Shown: positions 45,153 to 55,317 of the stretch, piece after piece
How the letters are laid out: every line of letters begins with the position of its first letter
Numbering within the stretch: position 1 is the stretch's first letter
NCBI RefSeq assembly: GCF_003265345.1
Contig: NZ_QFWW01000012.1
Span: 62,451 to 126,450 of the forward strand
DNA: 64,000 bases
Reading direction: 5' to 3'
Origin: Lentzea terrae
GTDB taxonomy: Bacteria > Actinomycetota > Actinomycetes > Mycobacteriales > Pseudonocardiaceae
The notes under the pieces: generated by a model
What the model was told of the DNA's origin: nothing
Seen by the model: the letters and a program-made list of their open reading frames with translations, nothing else
Databases searched by the model: none
Position numbers and translations under genes: made by a program

Positions 45153-45181
45153 GGCCCTGTGAGGTCTGTCCTCACAGGGCC
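45153..45181 (-). promoter_or_regulatory. Intercistronic hairpin between the binding protein and ATPase genes
   Basis: A perfect 11-base stem (45153-45163 with 45171-45181) with a 7-base loop lies in the 81-base gap and has no T tract. Such stems can protect or terminate mRNA, allowing more binding protein than transporter. Confidence 0.7.
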
Positions 45182-45205
45182 CGGAGCGTGCTGTGGCTTT
45201 CGGAC

Positions 45206-46351
45206 TTACGGCTTGTCCTTGACCTGGATCTTGCCCTCGATGATCTGGGCCTTGTAGCCCTCGAGGATGCCCTGCAGCTTCGCGTCGATCTTGCCACCCG
45301 ACGTGGCGTAGCCGACACCGTTGACCTTCAGGTTGAAGACCTTCGGCAGCGACGCGAGGTCGTTCTTGGCGACGGCCCTGATGAAGTCGTAGACCGCGAC
45401 GTCGACACGCTTGAGCATGGACGACACGATGACGTCCTTGGTGTCGGCGACGGTCGCCTGGTTGTACTGGTCGGAGTCGACACCGATCGCCAGCACGCCG
45501 GCCTGCTTGGCGGCCGAGAAGATGCCCTTACCGGAGGCACCGGCGGCCTGGTAGATCACGTCGGCGCCCTTGTCGATCTGGCCCTTGGCTGCTTCCTGGC
45601 CCTTCGGCGCGTCCTGGAAGCCCGTGAAGTCACCGGCCGGGGTGATGTACTTCTTCTCGACCTTGACCTTCGGCGCGGCGGCCGTCGCACCCTGCACGTA
45701 GCCGGCCTCGAACTTCTGGATCAGCGGGATCTCGACGCCGCCGACGAAGCCCACGTGGCACTTCTTGCTCTGGTACGCGGCGATGACACCGGCCAGGAAG
45801 GAGCCCTCCTGCTCGGCGAACAGCAGCGGCGTCACGTTGGTCGCGCCCTCGACGACGGAGTCGACCAGGCCGAACTTGACGTTCGGGAACTGCGGCGCGA
45901 CGACCTTCAGCGACTCGGCGTAGGCGAAGCCGACACCGATGATCGGGTTGAAGCCCTCGGACGCGAGCTGGCGCAGACGGGTCTGCTTGGCCGACTCGTC
46001 CTCGTTCGGGGCGGCGGAGAGCTCGCGCGTGTTCTCCTTCTTGACGCCCATGTCCGCGATGGCCTTGTCCAGACCGGCGGCGGCGGAGTCGTTGAACGAC
46101 GCGTCGCCACGACCACCGATGTCGTAGGCCAGACCGATCTTCAGCGCGCTCGCGTCCACCTTGTCACCAGCGGCAGCGCTGGTGTTCGAGGTGGCCGGCG
46201 CGGGGGGAGGCGTGGCGAACTCGCACGCGGCACCACTGCCGGTGTTCGAGTTGTTGCTACCGCCACCCGAGTCCTTCGCACAGGCGGCCATAGTCATCAC
46301 GCTGGTCAACGCGATCGCGGCGACCGCGACACCACGCATACGACGACGCAC
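45206..46351 (-). CDS. BMP-family nucleoside-binding lipoprotein
   Basis: A 381-aa solute-binding protein. The N-terminal signal ends in MTMAAC, with lipid-anchored C24, followed by a Ser/Gly/Asn/Pro spacer. The BMP (PnrA-like) fold has LKIGLAYDIGGRGDASFND (purine-binding N/D), GFNPIIGVGFAYAES, VGFVGGVEIPLI and IGVDSDQYN. It delivers nucleosides to the permeases. GTG 46351 is chosen because GGGAGGAG lies seven bases upstream; ATG 46339 is in frame. Confidence 0.94.
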   Translation of the reverse strand: MRRRMRGVAVAAIALTSVMTMAACAKDSGGGSNNSNTGSGAACEFATPPPAPATSNTSAAAGDKVDASALKIGLAYDIGGRGDASFNDSAAAGLDKAIADMGVKKENTRELSAAPNEDESAKQTRLRQLASEGFNPIIGVGFAYAESLKVVAPQFPNVKFGLVDSVVEGATNVTPLLFAEQEGSFLAGVIAAYQSKKCHVGFVGGVEIPLIQKFEAGYVQGATAAAPKVKVEKKYITPAGDFTGFQDAPKGQEAAKGQIDKGADVIYQAAGASGKGIFSAAKQAGVLAIGVDSDQYNQATVADTKDVIVSSMLKRVDVAVYDFIRAVAKNDLASLPKVFNLKVNGVGYATSGGKIDAKLQGILEGYKAQIIEGKIQVKDKP

Positions 46352-46501
46352 GGCTCGTCTCCTCCCTGAGGTTCCTCCCCAACGACGTTGTTGGGTTCTA
46401 GACGGCGCACCGTACCTCTTAGTAACCAACCTCGTTGCGGCCAGCACCTACAAAGACCCCTATCGGTTACGCATTCGACGCTTTGGCCGTACGAGTGGTG
46501 A

Positions 46502-46877
46502 TCATTCGTGTTCGGCGCGTGGTGAAACGTCCTCTTCGGCCGCTTCCCCGTCCTGATCGTCGTCCAAACGGCGCAGTTCCGCGCGCTGACTCCAGCGCTC
46601 CAGCGCCGACGACATGCCGGCGACGGGCCCGCCCGGCGGTAGCTCCCTCCCCATGGGCCAAGGATGAGCCGGAACGCTCACGCGGCACTGACTCGGGGAT
46701 GTCAGTCGCTTGACCGCCGCTGACCTGCGCTTCGACGATCAACGAAATTTCTTCGCGGAGACGTTGAACCGTCTGCGGGGTCATCGTCGTGTAGAGGGTG
46801 GCAAGTGCCCTTGCCACTGACGGCGGCCCGGACCAAGGCGGAGGTCCAGGCCGCCGTCCTTCGTTTTCCCGGTACAT
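46502..46877 (-). CDS. Small protein split between two frames (frameshifted or overlapping genes)
   Basis: From ATG 46877 one frame encodes GPPSVARALATLYTTMTPQTVQRLREEISLIVEAQV, credible coding sequence for about 65 codons. That frame then turns into Arg/Gly-rich sequence running to 46467. The next frame opens at ATG 46654 (MGRELPPGGPVAGMSS) and encodes a well-behaved 50-residue acidic helix, ALERWSQRAELRRLDDDQ, to a stop at 46502. The simplest reading is one gene with a single-base shift near 46650-46690; two overlapping small genes are possible. I know no family. Confidence 0.5.
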
Positions 46878-46942
46878 GCGCACCATTTGTGGCGTGGACC
46901 GCATTTCAGGATCGATCAAGACCGCTTGGGCGATCGACAGCG

Positions 46943-46958
46943 TGTCTCATCGATCACA
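46943..46958. promoter_or_regulatory. Possible Crp/GlxR-type half-site upstream of sdhC
   Basis: TGTCTCATCGATCACA keeps one strong half (TCACA) and TGT of the TGTGAN6TCACA consensus. It lies about 110 bases before sdhC. GlxR/Crp control of sdh is known in other actinobacteria, so it is worth noting, but the match is weak. Confidence 0.3.
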
Positions 46959-47069
46959 GAGCGGGTGCGCCTGCTGGGTCGGCTCCAACGTGCGGGACTA
47001 GCATTTCCCGGTCATGGTCGGAAGGAACTGTTCGCCGACCACCACCACTGACGTTGGAGGCCGCGGCGC

Positions 47070-47492
47070 ATGACCAGCGCAGGCGCACCCGAGCGGTCGG
47101 GCACCACCCGTGGGGGTGGGACGCTCTACCGCGGTGATCTGGGCATGTGGTCCTGGGTCGCCCACCGGATCACCGGTGTCCTCACGTTCTTCTTCCTCTT
47201 CACCCACGTGCTCGACACGGCGCTCGTGCGCGTGTCCCCGAACGCGTACGACGCGGTGATCGAGACCTACAAGAACCCGGTCGTGAACCTCTTCGAGGTC
47301 GGCCTCGTCGGCGCGGTGCTCTACCACGCGCTCAACGGCATCCGGGTCATGCTGGTCGACTTCTGGGAGAAGGGCGCCAAGTACCAGCGGGTCATGCTCT
47401 GGACCGTGCTCGGCGTGTGGATCGCCGTGATGATCCCCGGCGCCTACTTCATGCTGGTGCGCACGATCTCCGAGCTGGTTGGGGGCCACTGA
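47070..47492 (+). CDS. sdhC: Succinate dehydrogenase cytochrome b556 subunit
   Basis: A 140-aa membrane anchor of complex II. YRGDLGMWSWVAHRITGVLTFFFLF contains the quinone-site S/H/R cluster, and VLYHALNGIRVMLVDF includes the heme-ligand histidine. Three helices are present. GGAGG lies ten bases before the ATG. It is the first gene of sdhCDAB. Confidence 0.95.
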   Translation: MTSAGAPERSGTTRGGGTLYRGDLGMWSWVAHRITGVLTFFFLFTHVLDTALVRVSPNAYDAVIETYKNPVVNLFEVGLVGAVLYHALNGIRVMLVDFWEKGAKYQRVMLWTVLGVWIAVMIPGAYFMLVRTISELVGGH

Positions 47493-47494
47493 CC

Positions 47495-47902
47495 ATGTCG
47501 CTCGCACTCGACAAGCCCCGCCAGCCGCGCCGCCCCGCGGCCCGTCGCAGCAACGGTGAGCTCTACAGCTGGCTGTTCATGCGCCTGTCCGGGCTGCTGC
47601 TCGTGATCCTGGTGCTGGGCCACCTGTTCATCATGAACATCCTCGACGGTGGCATCCACCGCATCAACTTCGGTTTCGTCGCCGGCCGCTGGGCATCGCC
47701 GTTCTGGCAGTTCTGGGACCTCGCGATGCTGTGGCTCGCGCAGATCCACGGCGGCAACGGCGTGCGGACGATCATCAACGACTACGCCCGCAAGGACACC
47801 ACCCGGTTCTGGTTGAAGATGCTGCTCTACGTCTCGATGGTGCTGATCGTCTCGCTCGGCACGTTCGTGATCTTCACCTTCGACCCGAACATCTCGAACT
47901 GA
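47495..47902 (+). CDS. sdhD: Succinate dehydrogenase hydrophobic membrane anchor subunit
   Basis: A 135-aa second anchor. The basic N-terminus precedes SWLFMRLSGLLLVILVLGHLFIM (heme/quinone R and H), a helix with AQIHGGNGVRTIINDYAR, and a third helix. ATG 47495 lies two bases after sdhC; the longer open frame upstream overlaps sdhC. Confidence 0.94.
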   Translation: MSLALDKPRQPRRPAARRSNGELYSWLFMRLSGLLLVILVLGHLFIMNILDGGIHRINFGFVAGRWASPFWQFWDLAMLWLAQIHGGNGVRTIINDYARKDTTRFWLKMLLYVSMVLIVSLGTFVIFTFDPNISN

Positions 47903-47924
47903 CCCGCGCGGGGAGCCCACCACA

Positions 47925-49678
<1,754 letters not shown>

Positions 49679-49679
<1 letters not shown>

Positions 49680-50461
49680 TGACCGCCACCACCGAAACTG
49701 CTGCCGGCTCGCGCGGCGCTCAGCCCCCGGTTCCGGACGGCGCTGTCACGGTCACCGTGAAGATCCGCCGGTTCAACCCGGAGTTCGACGACGAACCGCG
49801 CTGGGACTCGTTCGACATCCCGGCACTCCCGTCGGACCGCGTGCTGAACCTGCTCCACTACATCAAGTGGTACGTGGACGGCACGCTGACCTTCCGGCGT
49901 TCCTGCGCCCACGGCATCTGCGGCTCGGACGCCATGCGCATCAACGGCGTCAACCGCCTGGCGTGCAAGGTCCTGCTGAAGGACCTGCTGCAGAAGGGCG
50001 ACAAGCAGACCACGATCACCATCGAGCCCATCAAGGGCCTGCCGGTGAACAAGGACCTGCTCGTCGACATGGAGCCGTTCTTCGAGGCGTTCCGCGCGGT
50101 CAAGCCGTACCTCGTGACCTACGGCAACGAGCCGACGCGCGAGCGGATCCAGTCCGTCGCCGACCGCGAGCGCTTCGACGACACCACGAAGTGCATCCTG
50201 TGCGCCTGCTGCACCACGTCGTGCCCGGTGTACTGGACCGAGGGCTCGTACTTCGGCCCGGCGGCGATCGTGAACGCGCACCGGTTCATCTTCGACTCGC
50301 GGGACGAGGGCGCTGAGGAGCGGCTCGACATCCTCAACGACGTCGACGGCGTGTGGCGGTGCCGGACCACGTTCAACTGCACCGACGCCTGCCCGCGTGG
50401 CATCCAGGTCACCAAGGCGATCCAGGAAGTGAAGCGCGCGCTGCTGTTCAAGCGCGTCTGA
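49679..50461 (+). CDS. sdhB: Succinate dehydrogenase iron-sulfur subunit
   Basis: A 260-aa electron-transfer subunit. Three cluster motifs are seen: CAHGICGSDA plus a later C for [2Fe-2S], CILCACCTTSCPV for [4Fe-4S] and CTDACPRGI for [3Fe-4S]. ATG overlaps the sdhA stop (TGATG). A hairpin terminator closes the operon. Confidence 0.97.
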
Positions 50462-50478
50462 TTCGGTTTCTGTTCGCG

Positions 50479-50510
50479 GCGCCGCGTTCCCGTTGGGGGC
50501 GCGGCGCTTT
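50479..50510 (+). terminator. Terminator of sdhCDAB
   Basis: An 8-base G+C stem GCGCCGCG/CGCGGCGC (50479-50486, 50500-50507) is followed by TTT. It lies between convergent sdhB and the FAD oxidase gene. Confidence 0.8.
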
Positions 50511-50516
50511 CGCGTT

Positions 50517-51728
50517 CTACAGCGACTGCGGGAAGTGCAGCAGTCCGGTCGGGTCGTAGTGCCGCTTGATCTCCTTGAGGCGGGCCAGGTTCTCACCGTG
50601 GTAGGCGGTGAGCGGGTCGGCCAGGTGGAGGTCGGGGAAGTTCGGGTAGACGCCGCCGGACGCGTGCTCGTGCAGTTGAGCCCACGTCTGGTGGACCCAG
50701 TCCGCGTCGGCGCTGACGTGCTCGACCAGAAACCGTTCGCTGCGGTGGGCGAACGCCGTCGCTGCTCGGCTGGTTCGGTTGTAGGCGCCGCCCATCGGCG
50801 TGAAGTTGAGCTCCCGGCCCGGTCCGAGGTCGTCGAGTGCCAGTACCGCGCGGCGGAAGAAGTGGGACCTGCTGAGCACCGGTCCCGGGTCGAGCTCGCC
50901 CAGTTCGTCGAAGGACTGCTTGAGCTCGAAGTAGGGCATGGTGCGGATGTCGCTGGTGGCCGGTGCCAGGTCGAGGAAGTCGTCGGGCCGGCCGGTCCCG
51001 AACACGGTCGCTCCCCGCGCATCGATCTTGAGGTTCGCGCTGAGCTCGTCCGGTGCGTCGGGCGCGATCTCCTGCCACTTCTGCAGGACGTCCGCTGCTC
51101 TGCTGCTCGGCCAGGTCAGCACGAACCTCGTCGCGAGTTGTTCCGGCACCGGGTCGAAGACGAGCTTCGTGACGACACCGAACTGGCCGCCGCCCGCGCC
51201 TCTGAGCGCCCAGAAGAGGTCGGGTTCGCGGTCGTGCGCGCAGTCGACGATCCGACTGTCGGGCAGGACGACCTGGGCCGCGCGCAACCGGTCCGACGTC
51301 AGGCCGTACCGGCGGCCGAGCAGCCCGAGCCCGCCGCCGAGGGTGAGCCCGGCGATGCCGACTGTGGGACCGCATCCTGCCGGGAGGGTCAGGCCGTGCC
51401 GGTGCAGGCCTCCGTACACCTCGGCGAGTTTCGCGCCGGCACCGATCGTGGCCGTCCCGTCGTGCACCGACACGTCGTTCATGGGGCTGAGGTCGAGGAC
51501 GATCCCGGTGGTGGAACTGCGTCCGGCGAAGCAGTGGCCGCCGCCGCGTGGGGTCACGTGGATGCCTGACTCTCTTGCGTAAGCCAGGGCGTTCGACACG
51601 TCGTCGGGGGTGAAGCAGCGCACCACCGCTCGAGGACGGATGTGGTGATAGTTCGGCAAAGCCGGGGTGCGGGCTCGTTCGTAGTCCGGGTTGCCGGCTT
51701 CGAGGACTTCGCCGGTCAGGTCGGTCAT
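50517..51728 (-). CDS. FAD-binding oxidoreductase (berberine-bridge-enzyme-like)
   Basis: A 403-aa flavoprotein. The PCMH-type FAD domain has VTPRGGGHCFAGRSST, whose His is the usual 8-alpha covalent FAD site. It is followed by IGAGAKLAEVYGGL, PAGCGPTVGIAGLTLGGGLGLLGRRYG, DLFWALRGAGGGQFGVVT and a C-terminal YHGENLARLKEIKRHYDP BBE tail. A Cys is present near the second covalent site, but its offset differs from classic bicovalent members. ATG 51728 follows GGAGGTGCG. The substrate is unknown. Confidence 0.91.
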   Translation of the reverse strand: MTDLTGEVLEAGNPDYERARTPALPNYHHIRPRAVVRCFTPDDVSNALAYARESGIHVTPRGGGHCFAGRSSTTGIVLDLSPMNDVSVHDGTATIGAGAKLAEVYGGLHRHGLTLPAGCGPTVGIAGLTLGGGLGLLGRRYGLTSDRLRAAQVVLPDSRIVDCAHDREPDLFWALRGAGGGQFGVVTKLVFDPVPEQLATRFVLTWPSSRAADVLQKWQEIAPDAPDELSANLKIDARGATVFGTGRPDDFLDLAPATSDIRTMPYFELKQSFDELGELDPGPVLSRSHFFRRAVLALDDLGPGRELNFTPMGGAYNRTSRAATAFAHRSERFLVEHVSADADWVHQTWAQLHEHASGGVYPNFPDLHLADPLTAYHGENLARLKEIKRHYDPTGLLHFPQSL

Positions 51729-51747
51729 CGCACCTCCACAATGCGAA

Positions 51748-51777
51748 ACGGCCCCAGCGCACGTGCGCTGGGGCCGT
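51748..51777. terminator. Perfect 30-base palindrome (terminator)
   Basis: Arm ACGGCCCCAGCGCAC (51748-51762) is continuous with its complement (51763-51777). It follows the D,D-carboxypeptidase gene in the transcribed direction and would end its transcript before the FAD oxidase gene. Confidence 0.85.
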
Positions 51778-51790
51778 CGTCGTCGAGCTC

Positions 51791-53056
51791 TCAGATGCCC
51801 TGTGCCGCCTGCGCGGCCTGGCGGCGTGCCCGTGCCGCCTTGGCCCGCTTGTTGCGGATGTAGAGGAACACAGCGGCCAGCAGACCGATGCCCGCGGCGG
51901 CTGTGATCGGGAGGCCGACCGTGCCGAACGCGGTGGGCGTCGGGCGGCCAGAGGCGGAGTCGCCGGCTGCCGCGTCGTCCGGGGTGTTGCTGTCCTGGGT
52001 GGGGACGACCTTCGGCTTGGGCTGCGGGGCGCCGTCGACGAGCTTGCCGACGCCGCCGGGGCCCATGCCGAAGCCGTAGTCGAGCAGCTTCGCGGCCTGG
52101 GCGGTGATGTGCGTGGGCTGTTGCTGGCCGCGCAGCAGCACCACGACGAGGCGGCGGCCGTTGCGTTCGGCTGCGCCCACGTAGGTGTGCAGGGAGTCGT
52201 CCGTGTAGCCGGACTTGCCGCCGATCGCGCCCACGTAGTTGTTCAGCAGGCGGTTGTCGTTCGTCAGCATGATCGTGCCGCCGTTGCGGCCGGGGAACTG
52301 CGCCTGCTTCAGCTTGATGGCGTTCGCGAACTCCTCGTACTTCATCGCGCCGCGGAAGATCAGGGCGACGTCGTAGGCCGAGGTGCTGGTGCCGGGGGCG
52401 TCGAGGCCCGACGGGGTCACGGCGCGGGTGTCGAGGGCGCCGAGCTCCTTCGCCATGGCGTTCATCTTGCGCAGCGCGTTCGGCACGCCGCCGAGCTGCC
52501 GGGCGAGCGTGTGCGCCACGTCGTTGCCGGACGTGAGCAGCAGGCCGTGCAGCAGCTGGCGCACCGTGTACTGGCCGCCATCCTTGAGGCCGACGCAGGT
52601 GCACTCCTGCTGCGTGTCCTCTGCGGAGGCGGTGACGACCATGTCGCCGCGCAGTTCCTTGGCGACGACCATCGCGAGCAGCACCTTGATGACGCTCGCC
52701 GGACGCTGCCGGCCGTGCGGGTCGTACGCGGCGATGACGGCGCCGCTGTCCATGTCCGCGAGCATCCACGACACGGCCGTGATGCCGCTCGGGGGCTGCG
52801 CCTGGTTCGGCGGCAGGATCAGGCCGCACTCGCCCAGCCGGTCACCACCGACCGGCTTCTCCGGCACCTCGAGCGGGGTCGGCGCCTTCTGACCGGGCGC
52901 CGGCTGCTCGGACGTGTCCACCGGGGGCGGCGGCGTCTCGCGGTTCGCGCACTGAGCCGCGCCGGCGGCCTGCTGTGCGGTGCCGGTCGGTGCGGCGAAC
53001 GCGGCTGTGGCCGTTGCTAGGACCAGGGCGACGATGAGCCGTTTGGTGAAGGGCAC
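51791..53056 (-). CDS. D-alanyl-D-alanine carboxypeptidase (PBP5-like, peptidase S11)
   Basis: Removes the terminal D-Ala from peptidoglycan stem peptides outside the membrane; 421 aa. A Sec signal (1-27) and a Pro-rich spacer (about 40-75) precede the catalytic domain. It has SxxK as SVIK (about 121), SGN near 177 and KSG in GAIGGKSGYT. A C-terminal helix near 385-405 with a basic tail anchors it. GTG 53056 is six bases after TAGCCT (complement of 53063-53068), a leaderless start. It is divergent from the SCO4848-like gene, a conserved actinomycete neighbourhood. Confidence 0.95.
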   Translation of the reverse strand: MPFTKRLIVALVLATATAAFAAPTGTAQQAAGAAQCANRETPPPPVDTSEQPAPGQKAPTPLEVPEKPVGGDRLGECGLILPPNQAQPPSGITAVSWMLADMDSGAVIAAYDPHGRQRPASVIKVLLAMVVAKELRGDMVVTASAEDTQQECTCVGLKDGGQYTVRQLLHGLLLTSGNDVAHTLARQLGGVPNALRKMNAMAKELGALDTRAVTPSGLDAPGTSTSAYDVALIFRGAMKYEEFANAIKLKQAQFPGRNGGTIMLTNDNRLLNNYVGAIGGKSGYTDDSLHTYVGAAERNGRRLVVVLLRGQQQPTHITAQAAKLLDYGFGMGPGGVGKLVDGAPQPKPKVVPTQDSNTPDDAAAGDSASGRPTPTAFGTVGLPITAAAGIGLLAAVFLYIRNKRAKAARARRQAAQAAQGI

Positions 53057-53117
53057 GGCTCCAGGCTATCCACCCCCGTTTAGCGGCTTGCACGCACCAC
53101 GTCTGATACTGGTGAAC

Positions 53118-53345
53118 GTGAAGCTCTCGCGCCCGATGTCACTCTTCCTGGTGGCTTTCGGTGTGTGGTCGTGGGTGATCTGGCCCACGTTCCTGACAAA
53201 CATCTGGAAAGACCCACGTTCGTTCAGCGACGGACCAACCCCGTTCTTCACGGTGCACCTGGTGCTCGTGATCGTCTCGCTCGTGCTCGGCACCGTCATC
53301 GGCGTGCTGGGTGTGCGAGGCTTCCTGGCCACTCGACGTCGATAG
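53118..53345 (+). CDS. SCO4848-family membrane protein
   Basis: A 75-aa two-helix membrane protein. KLSRPMSLFLVAFGVWSWVIWPTFLTNIWKDPRSF and the second helix match the SCO4848 family I recall beside S11 carboxypeptidases in streptomycetes. GTG 53118 is seven bases after GATACT (53105-53110), so it is favoured over GTG 53112. The function is unknown; the conserved placement suggests a cell-wall role. Confidence 0.82.
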   Translation: MKLSRPMSLFLVAFGVWSWVIWPTFLTNIWKDPRSFSDGPTPFFTVHLVLVIVSLVLGTVIGVLGVRGFLATRRR

Positions 53346-53354
53346 GAAAACGCT

Positions 53355-53705
53355 GTGGAGTTCGTACGCCTGTTGCTGGTGTTCCTGCACCTGCTGGGCA
53401 TGGGCATGCTCGTCGCGATGATCATGTTGCAGGCCAAGGCCGGCAAGGACGCGCCGGTCAACAAGGGCTGGCTGCACGGCGCGGCGCTGCAGCTGCTGAC
53501 TGGTGTCGCGCTGGTCGGCATCGACCCGCTGGTCGACTCGGTGAAGTACGACCACATCAAGATCGGCGTCAAGCTGCTGGTCGTCGTGGCCATCGCCGCC
53601 GTCGTGGCGATCAACGTGAACAAGCCCAAGGCCCCGTCCTGGCTGATGCCGACCGCCGCGTCGCTGGTCGTGCTGAACGTGGGCATCGCGGTCTTCTGGA
53701 CCTGA
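53355..53705 (+). CDS. Four-helix integral membrane protein
   Basis: A 116-aa protein with helices at about 3-25, 45-60, 70-88 and 97-114. LVFLHLLGMGMLVAMIM and HIKIGVKLLVVVAIAAVVAINV are reminiscent of small CopD/DUF2269-type proteins. The start is GTG 53355, nine bases after the SCO4848-like gene. It has no assigned role. Confidence 0.78.
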   Translation: MEFVRLLLVFLHLLGMGMLVAMIMLQAKAGKDAPVNKGWLHGAALQLLTGVALVGIDPLVDSVKYDHIKIGVKLLVVVAIAAVVAINVNKPKAPSWLMPTAASLVVLNVGIAVFWT

Positions 53706-53786
53706 TCGGGCGATGTCGCGCGCACTCGTGGGTGACGTCTGCCTGCTGCGCGCGCGACGCACCGTGCGTGGGCGAACCATCGTGCC

Positions 53787-54338
53787 ATGTCACGTATCGC
53801 CTATATCGGTGTGCTCACCGCCGGAGCGGTGTTGACGATCGTCGCGCTGCATGGTGCCGGCCCGGAGGCTGAGGCCTCCGGGGATGGCCGGGTGTGCGCC
53901 GCTGCGTGGTGCCCGAAAGAACGTCCAGGATGGCGCACGCCCAAGCCAAGAGGTGACGAACCTCCCAGCTCGACCACGTCAACGACCACCACCACGACGA
54001 CGCCGTGCACGACCACGTCGACGTCCACCTACACGAAGCCGTCGACGACCACCTCGACCAAGACGACCTCGTCCACAACGTCTTCGACGACCACGTCCAC
54101 GTCGTCGACCACGTCGTCAACCACAACGACTCCGCCGGTCACGACGACGACCACTCCGCCGACGTCGAAGCCCCCGACGTCGACCAAACCGGTCGCGAAA
54201 CCCCCGCGGCACCAGGACAACCGCCTGGCCAACACGGGCGCTTCGATCGGCTGGCTGGTGCCGCTCGGCGTGCTCCTCGCCATCGCGGGCGTGCTCCTGC
54301 TGGTGCTCGACCGCGTCAGGCACAGCTACCGGCGCTGA
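53787..54338 (+). CDS. Thr-rich sortase-anchored surface protein (LANTG)
   Basis: A 183-aa protein. The signal peptide (1-30) is followed by a short Cys-containing segment (C37 and C42). A Thr/Ser/Pro stalk spans about residues 60-140 and is probably O-glycosylated. L147-A-N-T-G151 is a sortase motif of the LAxTG type used by class E sortases in actinomycetes. A hydrophobic helix and the basic tail RVRHSYRR complete the sorting signal. No folded binding domain remains, so it may be a spacer or a short adhesin. No sortase gene is nearby. Confidence 0.88.
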   Translation: MSRIAYIGVLTAGAVLTIVALHGAGPEAEASGDGRVCAAAWCPKERPGWRTPKPRGDEPPSSTTSTTTTTTTPCTTTSTSTYTKPSTTTSTKTTSSTTSSTTTSTSSTTSSTTTTPPVTTTTTPPTSKPPTSTKPVAKPPRHQDNRLANTGASIGWLVPLGVLLAIAGVLLLVLDRVRHSYRR

Positions 54339-54378
54339 GGCGGCAAAAGTTGTCGGTGGTGCTCGTCACACTGGTTCC

Positions 54379-55293
54379 GTGCTCATCGAACACCTGCGCG
54401 AACGCAGCGATCTCGGAGTCATCAGCGCCACCACCCTTCGCTCGCTGGGGGTCGCCAACCCCTGGCGCCGTTGCGAGCCCGGCGGGCCGTGGCAGCGCAT
54501 GCACCCAGGCGTGGTGCTGCTGCACAACGGCCCGCCGACGCGCGACCAACAGGTCACCGCGGCCCTGCTGCGCGCAGGCCCAGGCGCCGTGCTCACCGGC
54601 GCGGAAGCCTGCCGCCGCCACGGCCTGCCCGCCTCCGGCACCGAGATCCACGTGCTCGTGCCGGGCAGAGGCGTCGGCTCGGACCAACTGGTGGTGGAAC
54701 GCGCCTCCCCGATGCCGCCTTCCTGCGACGTGGGCGGGTTCCCCGTCGTGTCCGCGGCACGAGCCGTGGTCGACGCATGCCGCCACCTCCGCTCCGCCGA
54801 CGCGGCCACGGCCCTGGTCGCGGCGGCCATCCAACGAGGCCGCTGCACACCTTCAAGCCTCGCCGCAGAAGCCCGCACCAACCGCTACGGCACCAAGCTG
54901 GTCCGCTCCGTCCTGAAGGAGCTGGTCAGGGCGCAATCGGTGGCCGAGCGCGACGCCCGCCACCTGTCCCGCCGGATCCGCCTGACCACACCGCACTGGA
55001 ACGTCACGATCGCCGACTCCGACGGCCTGATCATCGGCAGACCGGACGCCTGGTTCGACGACGTGGGCCTCGCCTGGGAGATCGACTCGAAGGCGTTCCA
55101 CTACGGACCTCGCGACTACGAACGCACGCTGGCCCGCAACAGCCGATACGCGGCGGCGGGAATTCTGGTCGTGCAAACGCTGCCGACTCGGTTGAGGGAC
55201 AGCCCGGAGGCGGTGGCGCGTGAGTTGAAGAAAGCACACCGGGCGGCTGCGGCACGCCCGAGGCCGCCGGTGCGAGTGGTGGAGCCGATTTGA
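54379..55293 (+). CDS. AbiEi-like HTH / DUF559 nuclease-fold protein
   Basis: A 304-aa protein. The N-terminal winged helix and AbiEi-like region (about 1-110) contains VISATTLRSLGVANPWRRCEPGGPWQRMHPGVVLL. The C-terminal DUF559/Vsr-like region (about 215-290) has DSDGLIIGRPDAWFDDVGLAWEIDSKAFHYGP, with the D...E-x-D pattern of PD-(D/E)xK nucleases. This combination is widespread in actinobacteria and its role is unproven. GTG 54379 is the first plausible start; the open frame further upstream overlaps the Thr-rich gene. Confidence 0.75.
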   Translation: MLIEHLRERSDLGVISATTLRSLGVANPWRRCEPGGPWQRMHPGVVLLHNGPPTRDQQVTAALLRAGPGAVLTGAEACRRHGLPASGTEIHVLVPGRGVGSDQLVVERASPMPPSCDVGGFPVVSAARAVVDACRHLRSADAATALVAAAIQRGRCTPSSLAAEARTNRYGTKLVRSVLKELVRAQSVAERDARHLSRRIRLTTPHWNVTIADSDGLIIGRPDAWFDDVGLAWEIDSKAFHYGPRDYERTLARNSRYAAAGILVVQTLPTRLRDSPEAVARELKKAHRAAAARPRPPVRVVEPI

Positions 55294-55317
55294 ACCCGAC
55301 CAATCGCATGGGACCGA

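Noticed and set aside
43820-46369. 849-codon plus-strand open frame over the BMP/ATPase genes
   Set aside because: It is rich in Asp, Val, Arg and Leu, as expected from the complement of high-GC coding sequence. The minus-strand proteins are well-known families.
53940-54200. ACG/ACC repeats considered as a CRISPR or tandem DNA repeat
   Set aside because: The period is codon-level Thr/Ser coding, with no conserved repeat-spacer structure.
54029-54283. Val-rich minus-strand open frame over the Thr-rich stalk
   Set aside because: Poly-Val/Asp sequence arises automatically from the complement of ACC/ACG codons.
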